Source of the DNA: Bacteroidota bacterium
GTDB lineage: Bacteria; Bacteroidota; Rhodothermia; Rhodothermales; JAAAOL01
Assembly (NCBI GenBank): GCA_009908885.1
Contig: JAAAOL010000104.1
Coordinates: 1 to 9,151 of the forward strand
Direction: 5' to 3'
DNA: 9,151 nt
Both the position numbers and the translations under genes were made by a program. Under the pieces are notes generated by a model. The model saw only the letters and a program-made list of their open reading frames with translations, did no database searches and had not been told where the DNA came from. Shown here piece by piece: positions 1-9,151 of this stretch (its first letter is position 1; each line of letters begins with the position of its first letter).

Positions 1-38
1 GCAGATACGAACGGTAGCCAATAGCACGATAGGCGGCC

Positions 39-51
39 CATCTGTCAGATG
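39..51. repeat. 13-bp perfect palindrome downstream of the kinase gene
   Basis: CATCTG-T-CAGATG is a perfect 6-bp inverted repeat around a single base, 23 bp past the kinase stop codon. As a hairpin it would have at most a 4-bp stem with a 5-base loop and no following T-run on the minus strand, so it is a poor terminator. It looks more like a protein-binding dyad, or chance. The same CATCTG/CAGATG core forms the inverted repeat upstream of the sigma gene (3602-3635). Nothing else is recognisable in bases 1-73. Confidence 0.35.
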
Positions 52-73
52 CAAGGGGGGAGGGAGTGCCGGG

Positions 74-2884
<2,811 letters not shown>

Positions 2885-2961
2885 GAAGGCGGGAGGCTGA
2901 TGGGGAGGCGTGCTATCTGGACATACCCGAAAGGCTGCCGAAATGGATCATTGCGTGCGGG

Positions 2962-3531
2962 CTAAGCCCCTTCGCCGCGCTTGAGCTCCTGCGAGAGCCA
3001 CGCCCGGGCCAGCCGCCAGTCGCGCTTGACGGTCATCGTGGAGACGTCCAGCACGTCCGCCGCCTCGGCGATGGTGAGCCCGCCGAAGAAGCGCAGCTCG
3101 ACGACCTTGCTCTGCCGCACGTCCAGCGCTTCGAGCTGCTGCAGGGCTTCGTCCAGGTGGAGCAGTACGTCCGGGCGCGTCGGGAGGTGGATCTGCTCGT
3201 CCTCGAACGTGACGTGGTCCGCCCCGCCGCCGCGCTTCTGCGCCATCCGCTGGCGGGCGTAGTTGATGAGCACCTGCCGCATCGCCCGCGCCGCGACGGC
3301 CAGAAAGTGCCCGCGGTTTTGCCAGGCCACCTCGCTGTTGCCGACCAGCTTGAAGTACGCCTCGTGGACGAGCGCCGTCGTGTTGAGCGTGTGGCCGGGC
3401 CGCTGCCGCCGGAGCTGGAGGTGGGCCACCTCGCGCAGCTCCTCGTAGATGAGCGGAAAGAGGTCGTCCAGCGCCTCGTCGCGCCCCTCGCTGAGGGCGA
3501 CGAGCAACTGGGTCACGTCAGCGGCAGCCAT
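2962..3531 (-). CDS. ECF-type RNA polymerase sigma factor, kinase-associated class
   Basis: A 189-residue extracytoplasmic-function sigma factor that directs RNA polymerase to a specific promoter set. Region 2 covers about residues 7-100: ALVHEAYFKL (53-62) and HFLAVAARAMRQVLINYARQ (75-94), ending in the basic AQKRGGG. Region 4 covers about 125-185: VVELRFFGGLTIAEAADVL (143-161) followed by the helix-turn-helix STMTVKRDWRLARAWL (164-179). Length and motifs match the sigma-70 family found widely in Rhodothermota, Acidobacteriota and Planctomycetota beside Ser/Thr kinases. Where most ECF factors have acidic D-A-E-D just before LVQE, this protein has N50-T51-T52-A53. That is the hallmark of factors proposed to be activated by threonine phosphorylation. 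No anti-sigma gene is visible. The start at 3531 (MAAADVTQLL) was preferred over an in-frame ATG 54 codons upstream because the extension has no family similarity and would consume the intergenic region. It is probably the first gene of an operon with the kinase. Confidence 0.93.
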   Translation of the reverse strand: MAAADVTQLLVALSEGRDEALDDLFPLIYEELREVAHLQLRRQRPGHTLNTTALVHEAYFKLVGNSEVAWQNRGHFLAVAARAMRQVLINYARQRMAQKRGGGADHVTFEDEQIHLPTRPDVLLHLDEALQQLEALDVRQSKVVELRFFGGLTIAEAADVLDVSTMTVKRDWRLARAWLSQELKRGEGA

Positions 3532-3580
3532 GGGCAGTAGTGAGATGCGCAAGCAGGTACTGCGAGGCCAGAGACACTTC

Positions 3581-3589
3581 CTAAATATA
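3581..3589 (-). promoter_or_regulatory. Possible -7/-10 promoter element for the sigma gene
   Basis: Read on the minus strand this is TATATTTAG, an AT-rich island in GC-rich DNA about 50 bases upstream of the sigma start codon. It resembles the Bacteroidota -7 element (TAnnTTTG) with one mismatch. No clear TTG -33 element lies at the expected distance, so the call is weak. Confidence 0.25.
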
Positions 3590-3601
3590 GCCTCGGCGGA
3601 C

Positions 3602-3635
3602 GACATCTGCATGCGCCACGGGGAAATCAGATGTC
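3602..3635. repeat. 8-bp perfect inverted repeat, candidate operator
   Basis: GACATCTG at 3602-3609 is the exact reverse complement of CAGATGTC at 3628-3635, separated by 18 bases. The repeat lies between the divergent sigma and pseudo-ATPase genes, about 70 bp from the sigma start. Half-site spacing of about 26 bp centre to centre would place two half-sites on nearly the same DNA face after 2.5 turns. An operator for a dimeric regulator is possible. The flanking bases do not extend the pairing. Confidence 0.4.
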
Positions 3636-3691
3636 CATGTTCCACGTCGAGGGCAAACCGTGTATAGGCAGATGAAGGGACATTCATTTCC
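3622..3691. repeat. Pair of near-palindromic GGA(A/C)AT sites in inverted orientation
   Basis: The sites are GGAAAT-CAG-ATGTCC (3622-3636) and GGACAT-TC-ATTTCC (3678-3691). Each is an imperfect dyad with 5 of 6 arm bases matching. The second is nearly the reverse complement of the first, with both 6-base arms exact and a one-base difference in spacer length. They may be duplicated binding sites, or the arms of a long-range stem with a 41-base loop. The first site overlaps the right arm of the 3602-3635 inverted repeat. Confidence 0.35.
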
Positions 3692-3717
3692 ACATCACCA
3701 ACTCCTCGTCTGCGTCC

Positions 3718-4332
3718 ATGCCTGCTCTCACTACGCCCGCCCCGGCGCTCCCCGACACGTCATCCACCAACTCGCTGGCCCGTCACCTCCTGGCGCGCGA
3801 GGGCGTGCCGGACGGCATGTCGGACGCTCCGGCCGTGCAGACCACCGCGTCCCCGCCGCACGCCTCGCCGGTTGCGCTGTCGAGGACGACGGTCACGCAC
3901 GCGCCCAACCAGCTGGTGCAGGACGTCGCGCGTTGCTGGGCCGGGGCGCACGACGTTCCGCTGAGTCTGCTGCCGGGCCGGGAGGCCACCGTCAACCTTC
4001 CCCCTTCGCACCTCGCGGGGTTGCTGCGGCAGGTGCTCGCCTGCCTTCAGGGCGTCCACGAGCGCGGCCTCGACATTACGACTTCGTGCCGGAAGAGCGT
4101 CTATCTCATCGAAGTGCGCGTGCCGAAGGCCCCGGGAGGTCCTGCCGCACAGGGGCATTTCTTCCAGCGCGGGCGCGCCCGGTTTCTCCACGACACGGTC
4201 AGCCCGGCTGATGCCGCGGGCCCGGTCGTGCTGCCGCTGGCCCTGCGCCGCCGCGTGGCCGAGGGCGGCGGCTTCATCCAGACCTCCGCGTTGGACGGCT
4301 TCCAGATCCGCCTCGCCCTGCCGCTGGCCTGA
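3718..4332 (+). CDS. Degenerate stand-alone histidine-kinase-type ATPase (GHKL) fold protein
   Basis: A 204-residue protein without a clear named family. Residues 1-60 are Pro/Thr/Ala-rich and probably disordered. Residues 60-204 follow the order of a histidine-kinase ATPase domain. There is a lead-in helix and strand (APNQLVQDVARCW, 62-74; VPLSLL, 80-85), the N-box helix LLRQVLACLQGVHERG (102-117) and a beta pair (LDITTS, VYLIEVRV, 118-135). There follow a lid-like segment and the closing LALRRRVAEGGGFIQ (174-188) and FQIRLALPLA (195-204). The nucleotide-binding residues are gone: the two N-box asparagines align to C109 and V113, no D-x-G-x-G follows EVRV, and the G2 glycines are replaced by VVLPLA (170-175). 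No HisKA phospho-acceptor region, transmembrane helix or receiver domain is present. It is likely cytoplasmic and unable to bind ATP in the usual way, perhaps a protein-binding scaffold. It starts at the ATG at 3718 without a Shine-Dalgarno and precedes the surface-protein gene by 58 bp on the same strand. The fold assignment is inference from motif order. Confidence 0.6.
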   Translation: MPALTTPAPALPDTSSTNSLARHLLAREGVPDGMSDAPAVQTTASPPHASPVALSRTTVTHAPNQLVQDVARCWAGAHDVPLSLLPGREATVNLPPSHLAGLLRQVLACLQGVHERGLDITTSCRKSVYLIEVRVPKAPGGPAAQGHFFQRGRARFLHDTVSPADAAGPVVLPLALRRRVAEGGGFIQTSALDGFQIRLALPLA

Positions 4333-4363
4333 GCGCGCCTTCCGCAATCTCGTTGCGTCCAGA

Positions 4364-4390
4364 TTCTCTTCTCCAAGCTCCTTCTAACTC
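4364..4390 (+). promoter_or_regulatory. Pyrimidine-rich leader before the surface-protein start
   Basis: The 27 bases before the ATG at 4391 contain 22 pyrimidines and no Shine-Dalgarno sequence. The gene at 3718 is also preceded by a pyrimidine-rich stretch (3700-3717). Shine-Dalgarno-free initiation is usual in Bacteroidota-related groups, so this supports the start choice rather than a specific regulatory element. No terminator is visible between 4332 and 4391, so read-through from the upstream gene is plausible. Confidence 0.3.
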
Positions 4391-7300
4391 ATGCGTCGAT
4401 GGATCGTATTCCTCCTGCTCGTGGCGGGGAGCATGTCGGTGTTGTATCTGGTGAATAGTTCTCTCCCGCGCGAGGAGACGCCCCCGCACACCGGCCGGCT
4501 CGACCTGGACGACGATCTCGGCGACGAGAATCCGGCCGCCCGCGCCCAGTACGAACTGGAGCGGCTGCGCGACCCGGCGACGGGGGGCATTCCGCCGGGC
4601 ATTCGCCAGCGCGAGCTGGAATACGCCCGGACGCTTCCGACCGTGGAGCGCCTGCGGAGCACCGGCAAGCGCGCTGGGGCGGCTGCCGTGGACGACTGGA
4701 CGGTGCGCGGCCCGACGAACATCTCTGGCCGCACGCGCGCGCTGGCTTATGACGTCAGCGACCCGGACACGTGGCTCGCGGGGGGCGTGTCCGGCGGCAT
4801 GTGGCGGACGACGAACCAGGGCCAGTCCTGGACGAAGCAGACCACGCCCGGTCAGCTGCACAGCGTCACCTGCATCACGCAGGACACGCGCCCTGGCTAC
4901 GCGGACGTGTGGTTCTACGGGACGGGGGAGTATCTGGGAGACTCGGCCAGCGAACACTTTAGTGCCCGCTACAGCGGGGATGGCATCTATCGCTCGACCG
5001 ATGGCGGGCTGACCTGGACCCCGTTGATGGCCACGCAGAGCGGCACTCCCCAGGACTTCGACAACGACTTCGACTACGTCTGGAACATCGTTACTGACCC
5101 GACCGCCCAGGGACAGAGCGTCGTGCTGGCAGCGACGATTGGCGGCATTTTCCGCTCGAACGATAACGGGGACAACTGGACGCGCGTGCTGGGCGATGGC
5201 TTCGCCGCCGCAGGCATCAGGTACGAATCCGACATCGCCGTCAGCTCGCAGGGCGTGTTCTATGCCACGGTGCGGCCCCTGGACGGCGGAGCCACCGAGT
5301 TTGGGTTTTATCGCTCGACCGATGGCGTCAACTGGACGCGCCTGAACACACTGAATGGATTCCGGCGGAGCGTCCTGGCCATCGCACCCTCCGACGAGAA
5401 CGAGGTCTTCATCCTGGCCTACACGCCGTCCTCCGGCGTCAACGACACGGAGTTCTGGCAGTACACCTACGTCTCGGGCGACGGGACGGGAGCGGGAGGG
5501 ACCTTCACGGATCTGACCGCGAACATCCCCGATGGGGACGGGCGCTTTCACTTCGAGCACCAGCGGGCCTACGACCTCGTCGTTGCCGTCGATCCGAGCG
5601 ACGTCAGCACGGTGTTTATCGGCGGGACCAGCCTGTTCCGGTCGACGGATGGCTTCACCACGGGGACTAACAGCGCCATCATCGGCGGCTACAATCCCGA
5701 TGACCCCGGAGACAGCCCCGACTCCTACCGGTACCCGAACCAGCACCCGGATCAGCACGCGATCGTCTTTCTGCCGGACGGCACGCTGCTTACCGGCCAC
5801 GACGGCGGCGTCAGCCACACCACCGATCCCTATGCGAACTCAGTGACCTGGACCTTCCGGAACGAAGGCTACGTGACGACGCAGTTCTACAGCGTGGCCA
5901 CGGACCCGACGACGCCGGGCGAGCGCATGGTGGTCGGGGGCATGCAGGACAACGGCGGATGGGTCGCTCCGGGCGGGGCGACCGACTGGTCCATCGTCAC
6001 CGCCGGAGACGGCATGATGACGAACGTCGCCGATGGCGGCAGTGATTATTACACGAGCAGCCAGTTCGGCCGTGTCTACCGGTCGCAACTCGACGCGAGC
6101 GGTGCCACGCTCCAACAAGCCCGCGTCGATCCGTGCGAACCGGGCGACTCGCGCTTTTTTACCCCATTCCTGCTCGACCCGGCCGATCAGACCCGCATGG
6201 TCCTGACGGCAGCTGAGGTTATCTGGCGTAACGGGGACATCACCGCTATCCCCTGGGGCAATGAAAGCTGCACCGGCACCAATTGGACCTCCCTCGACAA
6301 CTTCAAGGCGCCCGCGGGAGAGGAGGTGACCGCGCTGGCGATGCCCCGCAACGGAGGGCGCCTGTACTTCGGGACGACCGACGGGCGGGTCTTCTATGGC
6401 GACGACGTCATGACGACCGATCCGAACCCGGTCGAAGTTACAGATGCAGCGTTCGGCGGCGGCTACGTGTCCAGCATCACCACCGATCCGGTCGATACCG
6501 ACCGGGTATATCTCACGCTCTCCAGCTACGACAATCCCAGCATCTTCGTCTCGGACGACGCTGGTGCGACGTGGACGGACGTAGGGGGCAACCTGGAGCC
6601 CGCCGACGGCAGCGGTCCCTCGGTCCGGTGGATCGACGTGTTCTACGACGGCGGCCGGCGCATCTACTTCGTGGGGACCTCCACCGGGCTCTATTCGACC
6701 GATGCATTCGATGGAGCCAACACCGTGTGGGCGCAGGAAGGCGCCACGAGCATCGGCAACGTCGTGGTGGACATGGTGCGGGTGCGCCAGGATAAGCTGG
6801 GCCTTTCGACGGATGGCTACGTGGCCGTCGCCACGCATGGCAACGGCATCTACGACACGTTTTATCCCGTGAAGCGCGTAACGGGCACCATCACCGACGC
6901 CAGCGGGAATCCGGTGGATGGGGTTGTCATGAACGGGTTGCCCGGAAACCCGACGACGGACGCTAGTGGCACCTACGAAGCGACGATGGACTGGCAGTGG
7001 CAGGGCACCGCCACGCCGAGCAAGCCGGGCTATACGTTCAATCCCGTGGAGCGGAACTACAGCGGGACGCCCTTCACCTCCAAGACCTTCAGTGACTACA
7101 TCGCCACCCCGGCGAACAGCTACGCGCAAGTGCCCTCCGACGGCCTGGAGCTGTGGCTGCGCGACGCCGGGATGCACGTGGCCAACGAAAGCCAGAGCGG
7201 CACTAACCAACCGCAGGTCTTCCAGTGGGACGACCAGAGCGGTAACAGCCGAGAGTTCCTTCAGATCCTGCCGGGGCAACTTCCCCGTTTCCGTATCCTC

Positions 7301-9151
7301 GAATTTAGCAATCGGGGCGGCGTCTTCTTCGATGGCGTAGACGATTTCTTGCGCGGTGGATTCTCGCTCGACGGTGCGGAGGAGGCGTCCGTCTTTCTGG
7401 TCTTCGAGCAGGACGGCACGCAGTCCGGGACGTACCCGTTCGCGATGCCTGAGGCCGAGAGTGGGCTCAACGGGTTCGACCTGGGCACGGGCGGCGTAAA
7501 TCGCCTCCGCTCCTACGTCAACGCGGGCAGCTTCACGACCACCGAGGCGATCGAGGACTTCAGCGACCCTGGGCGTATCGTGACGGCGAGGTACTGGCCG
7601 CCCGGCATCCTGAACACGCACCGCATCTACGTCAACGGAAAGGAGCGCGATGCGCAGACGAACAGCGGACCCATCGAGGCGGGCGCCAACGCGACATTCC
7701 TGGGTGCCTTCAGCGACGACTACGGCGGCTACTTCGAGGGCGTAATCGCTGAGGTGCTCGTCTACAGCCGCAGCCTCGGCCGGGCCGAACGCTCGGCGGT
7801 CGAGAACTACCTGGGGCTGAAGTATGGACTCGGCTGGAAGACCGTCGCTGCCCCGACGCTGTCGTCCACCAGCACCGGCGTCTACGTACTCGGCAATACC
7901 GGCGCGGCGGTCAACTTCACCGACCCTCCGTCGCAGAGCGGCTCGCTCTCGGCCACCACGGGCACCGACCCGGGCACCAGCGGCGCCCTGCCGCCCGGCC
8001 TCGACGAAGTTCTGCCCGACCAGTACTGGACCGTCGACGCGTTCCTATCGGACTATGGCTACAGCATCACAGTCGACCTGCGCGACTTCGACCTCAGCGG
8101 CGCCTCGGCCTTCACGGACCTTACCCTGCTCAAGCGCGACGACGAGGCGAGCCCCTGGCAGTACGCGACCGGTCAAGGCGATGTTACCCTCGTGCATCAC
8201 GAACCCTACCTCACGGCCGCCGGGCTCACCTCGTTTTCCGACTTCGCCATCGGCGTCATCGGGGGCACCGTCAACCTGACCGTCAGCACCGAGACAGACG
8301 TCGTCGATGCCAACGGAGGCAATTGTGCGGGACTCGACTTCGTGCGCCTGCCGGGGCCGGACGGAGAGGTCAGCCTGCGCGAGGCCGTCTGCGCGGCGAA
8401 TGCCACGTCCAAGCCGGTCGACATCGGGCTCCCTGCGGGCACCTACACGCTGGCTATCACGGGCACGGGTGAGGATGCCAATGCCACCGGCGACCTCGAC
8501 GTCGTCGGCGATCTGACCCTCAGCGGCGTGGGCGCACGCTCGACGGTGATCGACGCGGCAGGCATCGACCGAGTGCTCGAACTCGTAAGCGGGTCACTCA
8601 CGCTCGACGGCGTCACGGTTACCGGCGGGCAGGCGCCGGGTGGCTTCGCTGGGGAGAGTGGCGGCGGCATCCGAAGTGGCGGGAACCTTGCCGTCCGGAA
8701 CAGCACGGTGGTGAGCAATGTCGCGGGCAATGGGTCGTATTTCGGGGGAGGCGGAGGCGGTATATACCTCTCATCGGACGGCACACTGAACGTCGAGCGT
8801 AGCCTCGTCGCCGACAACACGAGCGGCGCCAGCACGAACGGTTCAGGCGGACCGGGCGGTGGCATCTGGGCGGCTGGCCCGGCCGAGATCGTCAACAGCA
8901 CCCTGTCCGGCAACGAAGCGATAAATGGTGGGGCAATCTTCAATGCCGCGAACGCGTCTTTATCCGTTACGAACAGCGTTCTTTCCGGGAATTCATCGAG
9001 TGCACAAGGCAGTGGCATTTTCTCCACTGGAGTGACGTCACCGACGATCGTCAACAGCACGCTGACCGGGAACACTGCGGGGGTGACAGGCGGGGCGATC
9101 GTTACCACTGACTTGACGATCCAGAACTCGATCGTCTGGAACAACTCGGAC
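4391..9151 (+). CDS. Large multidomain surface protein: beta-propeller, LamG-like, CSLREA and beta-helix (3' end outside window)
   Basis: The reading frame is open for 1587 codons from the ATG at 4391 to the window edge with no stop or frameshift. Residues 1-21 (MRR followed by a hydrophobic run) are a signal peptide or N-terminal anchor. Residues 36-90 carry a charged spacer (DPATGGIPPGIRQRELEYA) typical of exported propeller proteins. A BNR/sortilin-like beta-propeller fills about 103-825. It opens with W-T-V-R-G-P-T-N-I-S-G-R and holds Asp-boxes (S-x-D-x-G-x-x-W or close) at 202-209, 256-263, 309-315, 418-421 and 721-728. Residues 828-905 resemble a carboxypeptidase regulatory-like domain (VTGTITDASGNPVDG, GYTFNPVERNY). 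Residues 917-1148 are LamG-like, starting LELWLRDAG and WDDQSGN, and ending AEVLVYSRSLGRAER then YLGLKYGL. Residues 1149-1300 are a beta-rich module often seen after such LamG domains (PDQYWTVD, SFSDFAIG). A CSLREA-type segment (SLREAVCAAN, 1328-1337) leads into a right-handed beta-helix from about 1400. It likely acts at the cell surface in adhesion or glycan binding; enzymatic activity is not evident. Any C-terminal sorting domain would lie beyond the window. Confidence 0.9.
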   Translation, partial: MRRWIVFLLLVAGSMSVLYLVNSSLPREETPPHTGRLDLDDDLGDENPAARAQYELERLRDPATGGIPPGIRQRELEYARTLPTVERLRSTGKRAGAAAVDDWTVRGPTNISGRTRALAYDVSDPDTWLAGGVSGGMWRTTNQGQSWTKQTTPGQLHSVTCITQDTRPGYADVWFYGTGEYLGDSASEHFSARYSGDGIYRSTDGGLTWTPLMATQSGTPQDFDNDFDYVWNIVTDPTAQGQSVVLAATIGGIFRSNDNGDNWTRVLGDGFAAAGIRYESDIAVSSQGVFYATVRPLDGGATEFGFYRSTDGVNWTRLNTLNGFRRSVLAIAPSDENEVFILAYTPSSGVNDTEFWQYTYVSGDGTGAGGTFTDLTANIPDGDGRFHFEHQRAYDLVVAVDPSDVSTVFIGGTSLFRSTDGFTTGTNSAIIGGYNPDDPGDSPDSYRYPNQHPDQHAIVFLPDGTLLTGHDGGVSHTTDPYANSVTWTFRNEGYVTTQFYSVATDPTTPGERMVVGGMQDNGGWVAPGGATDWSIVTAGDGMMTNVADGGSDYYTSSQFGRVYRSQLDASGATLQQARVDPCEPGDSRFFTPFLLDPADQTRMVLTAAEVIWRNGDITAIPWGNESCTGTNWTSLDNFKAPAGEEVTALAMPRNGGRLYFGTTDGRVFYGDDVMTTDPNPVEVTDAAFGGGYVSSITTDPVDTDRVYLTLSSYDNPSIFVSDDAGATWTDVGGNLEPADGSGPSVRWIDVFYDGGRRIYFVGTSTGLYSTDAFDGANTVWAQEGATSIGNVVVDMVRVRQDKLGLSTDGYVAVATHGNGIYDTFYPVKRVTGTITDASGNPVDGVVMNGLPGNPTTDASGTYEATMDWQWQGTATPSKPGYTFNPVERNYSGTPFTSKTFSDYIATPANSYAQVPSDGLELWLRDAGMHVANESQSGTNQPQVFQWDDQSGNSREFLQILPGQLPRFRILEFSNRGGVFFDGVDDFLRGGFSLDGAEEASVFLVFEQDGTQSGTYPFAMPEAESGLNGFDLGTGGVNRLRSYVNAGSFTTTEAIEDFSDPGRIVTARYWPPGILNTHRIYVNGKERDAQTNSGPIEAGANATFLGAFSDDYGGYFEGVIAEVLVYSRSLGRAERSAVENYLGLKYGLGWKTVAAPTLSSTSTGVYVLGNTGAAVNFTDPPSQSGSLSATTGTDPGTSGALPPGLDEVLPDQYWTVDAFLSDYGYSITVDLRDFDLSGASAFTDLTLLKRDDEASPWQYATGQGDVTLVHHEPYLTAAGLTSFSDFAIGVIGGTVNLTVSTETDVVDANGGNCAGLDFVRLPGPDGEVSLREAVCAANATSKPVDIGLPAGTYTLAITGTGEDANATGDLDVVGDLTLSGVGARSTVIDAAGIDRVLELVSGSLTLDGVTVTGGQAPGGFAGESGGGIRSGGNLAVRNSTVVSNVAGNGSYFGGGGGGIYLSSDGTLNVERSLVADNTSGASTNGSGGPGGGIWAAGPAEIVNSTLSGNEAINGGAIFNAANASLSVTNSVLSGNSSSAQGSGIFSTGVTSPTIVNSTLTGNTAGVTGGAIVTTDLTIQNSIVWNNSD
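8597..9151 (+). repeat. Beta-helix rung repeats within the surface protein
   Basis: Rungs of 24-33 residues recur with a core like IVNSTLSGN followed by GG(A/G)I. Core starts lie at residues 1403 (LTLDGVTVTGG), 1435 (VRNSTVVSN), 1468 (VERSLVADN), 1500 (IVNSTLSGN), 1526 (VTNSVLSGN), 1553 (IVNSTLTGN) and 1577 (IQNSIVWNN). The GGAI-type turns resemble those of polymorphic outer-membrane and pectin-lyase-fold proteins. The array continues past the window end, so the total rung number is unknown. Confidence 0.85.

Larger units (their letters stand above)
3532..3717. promoter_or_regulatory. Divergent intergenic region with candidate operators
   Basis: This 186-bp region separates the leftward sigma-kinase operon from the rightward genes and must hold promoters for at least the sigma gene. 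It is visibly more AT-rich than the flanking coding DNA. It contains an 8-bp perfect inverted repeat (3602-3635) and two near-palindromic GGA(A/C)AT-N2/3-AT(G/T)TCC sites (3622-3636 and 3678-3691). It also has a GGAAAT-N17-CGTC pattern (3622-3648) that loosely resembles an ECF-sigma promoter pointing right. No RNA gene or small ORF with convincing features is seen. Confidence 0.6.

Noticed and set aside
39..51. Rho-independent terminator for the kinase operon
   Set aside because: The stem is at most 4 bp with a realistic loop and no T-run follows on the minus strand.
3532..3693. 54-codon N-terminal extension of the sigma factor from an upstream ATG
   Set aside because: The extension has no family similarity, is rich in residues atypical of the protein, and would cover the divergent regulatory region. 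MAAADVTQLL matches the normal family start.
3660..4211. 183-codon plus-strand frame overlapping the pseudo-ATPase gene
   Set aside because: It is Arg/Ala/Gly/Pro-rich and out of frame with the 3718-4332 gene, whose translation shows an ordered ATPase-like pattern.
4274..5818. 514-codon open frame on the minus strand opposite the surface-protein gene
   Set aside because: The composition is Arg/Val/Ala/Gly-rich with no recognisable motif, and the plus strand here encodes clear Asp-box propeller sequence. Long antisense frames are expected in GC-rich coding DNA.
5840..7621. 593-codon open frame on the minus strand
   Set aside because: It is a shadow of the same plus-strand gene. Its apparent protein is biased and lacks domain motifs, while the plus frame carries Asp-box, carboxypeptidase-regulatory-like and LamG-like features.
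8597..9151. CRISPR or tandem DNA repeat array at the right end
   Set aside because: The repetition is at protein level (beta-helix rungs of 24-33 residues) with divergent codons and no constant-length spacers.

Overview
This is a GC-rich bacterial window holding two divergent blocks around a roughly 190-bp intergenic region. No gene was matched to a database; family calls rest on motifs read directly in the translations. The gene styles suggest a member of the Rhodothermota/Bacteroidota side of the tree. These are a TPR-tailed Ser/Thr kinase paired with an ECF sigma factor, a multidomain propeller/LamG/CSLREA surface protein, and starts without Shine-Dalgarno sequences. Acidobacteriota, Gemmatimonadota or Planctomycetota carry similar sigma-kinase pairs and cannot be excluded.

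Minus-strand block (read right to left): an ECF sigma factor of the kinase-associated type (3531 to 2962) is followed after 77 bp by a 936-residue membrane-anchored Ser/Thr protein kinase (2884 to 74). The kinase has an intact catalytic core, one transmembrane helix and about ten 42-residue TPR repeats. The sigma factor lacks the acidic DAED-type motif of region 2.2 and carries threonines there. This is the arrangement expected of a sigma factor switched on by phosphorylation from its neighbouring kinase.

Divergent intergenic region (3532 to 3717): it holds an 8-bp perfect inverted repeat, two near-palindromic GGA(A/C)AT sites and a weak ECF-like promoter pattern pointing right. All of these are candidate regulatory sites only.

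Plus-strand block: a 204-residue protein (3718 to 4332) reads as a stand-alone histidine-kinase-type ATPase fold that has lost its ATP-binding boxes. After 58 bp comes a very large exported or surface protein (4391 to beyond 9151, at least 1587 residues, no stop inside the window). Its order is: signal/anchor helix, Asp-box beta-propeller, carboxypeptidase-regulatory-like domain, LamG-like domain, a beta-rich linker domain, a CSLREA-type segment, and a right-handed beta-helix that runs off the window edge.

Working model (inference): an extracytoplasmic signal is read by the kinase's TPR tail, the kinase phosphorylates the ECF sigma factor, and the sigma factor drives targets that may include the divergent pseudo-ATPase and surface-protein genes. 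The most unusual elements are the threonine-substituted sigma factor beside its kinase and the degenerate ATPase between the two blocks.
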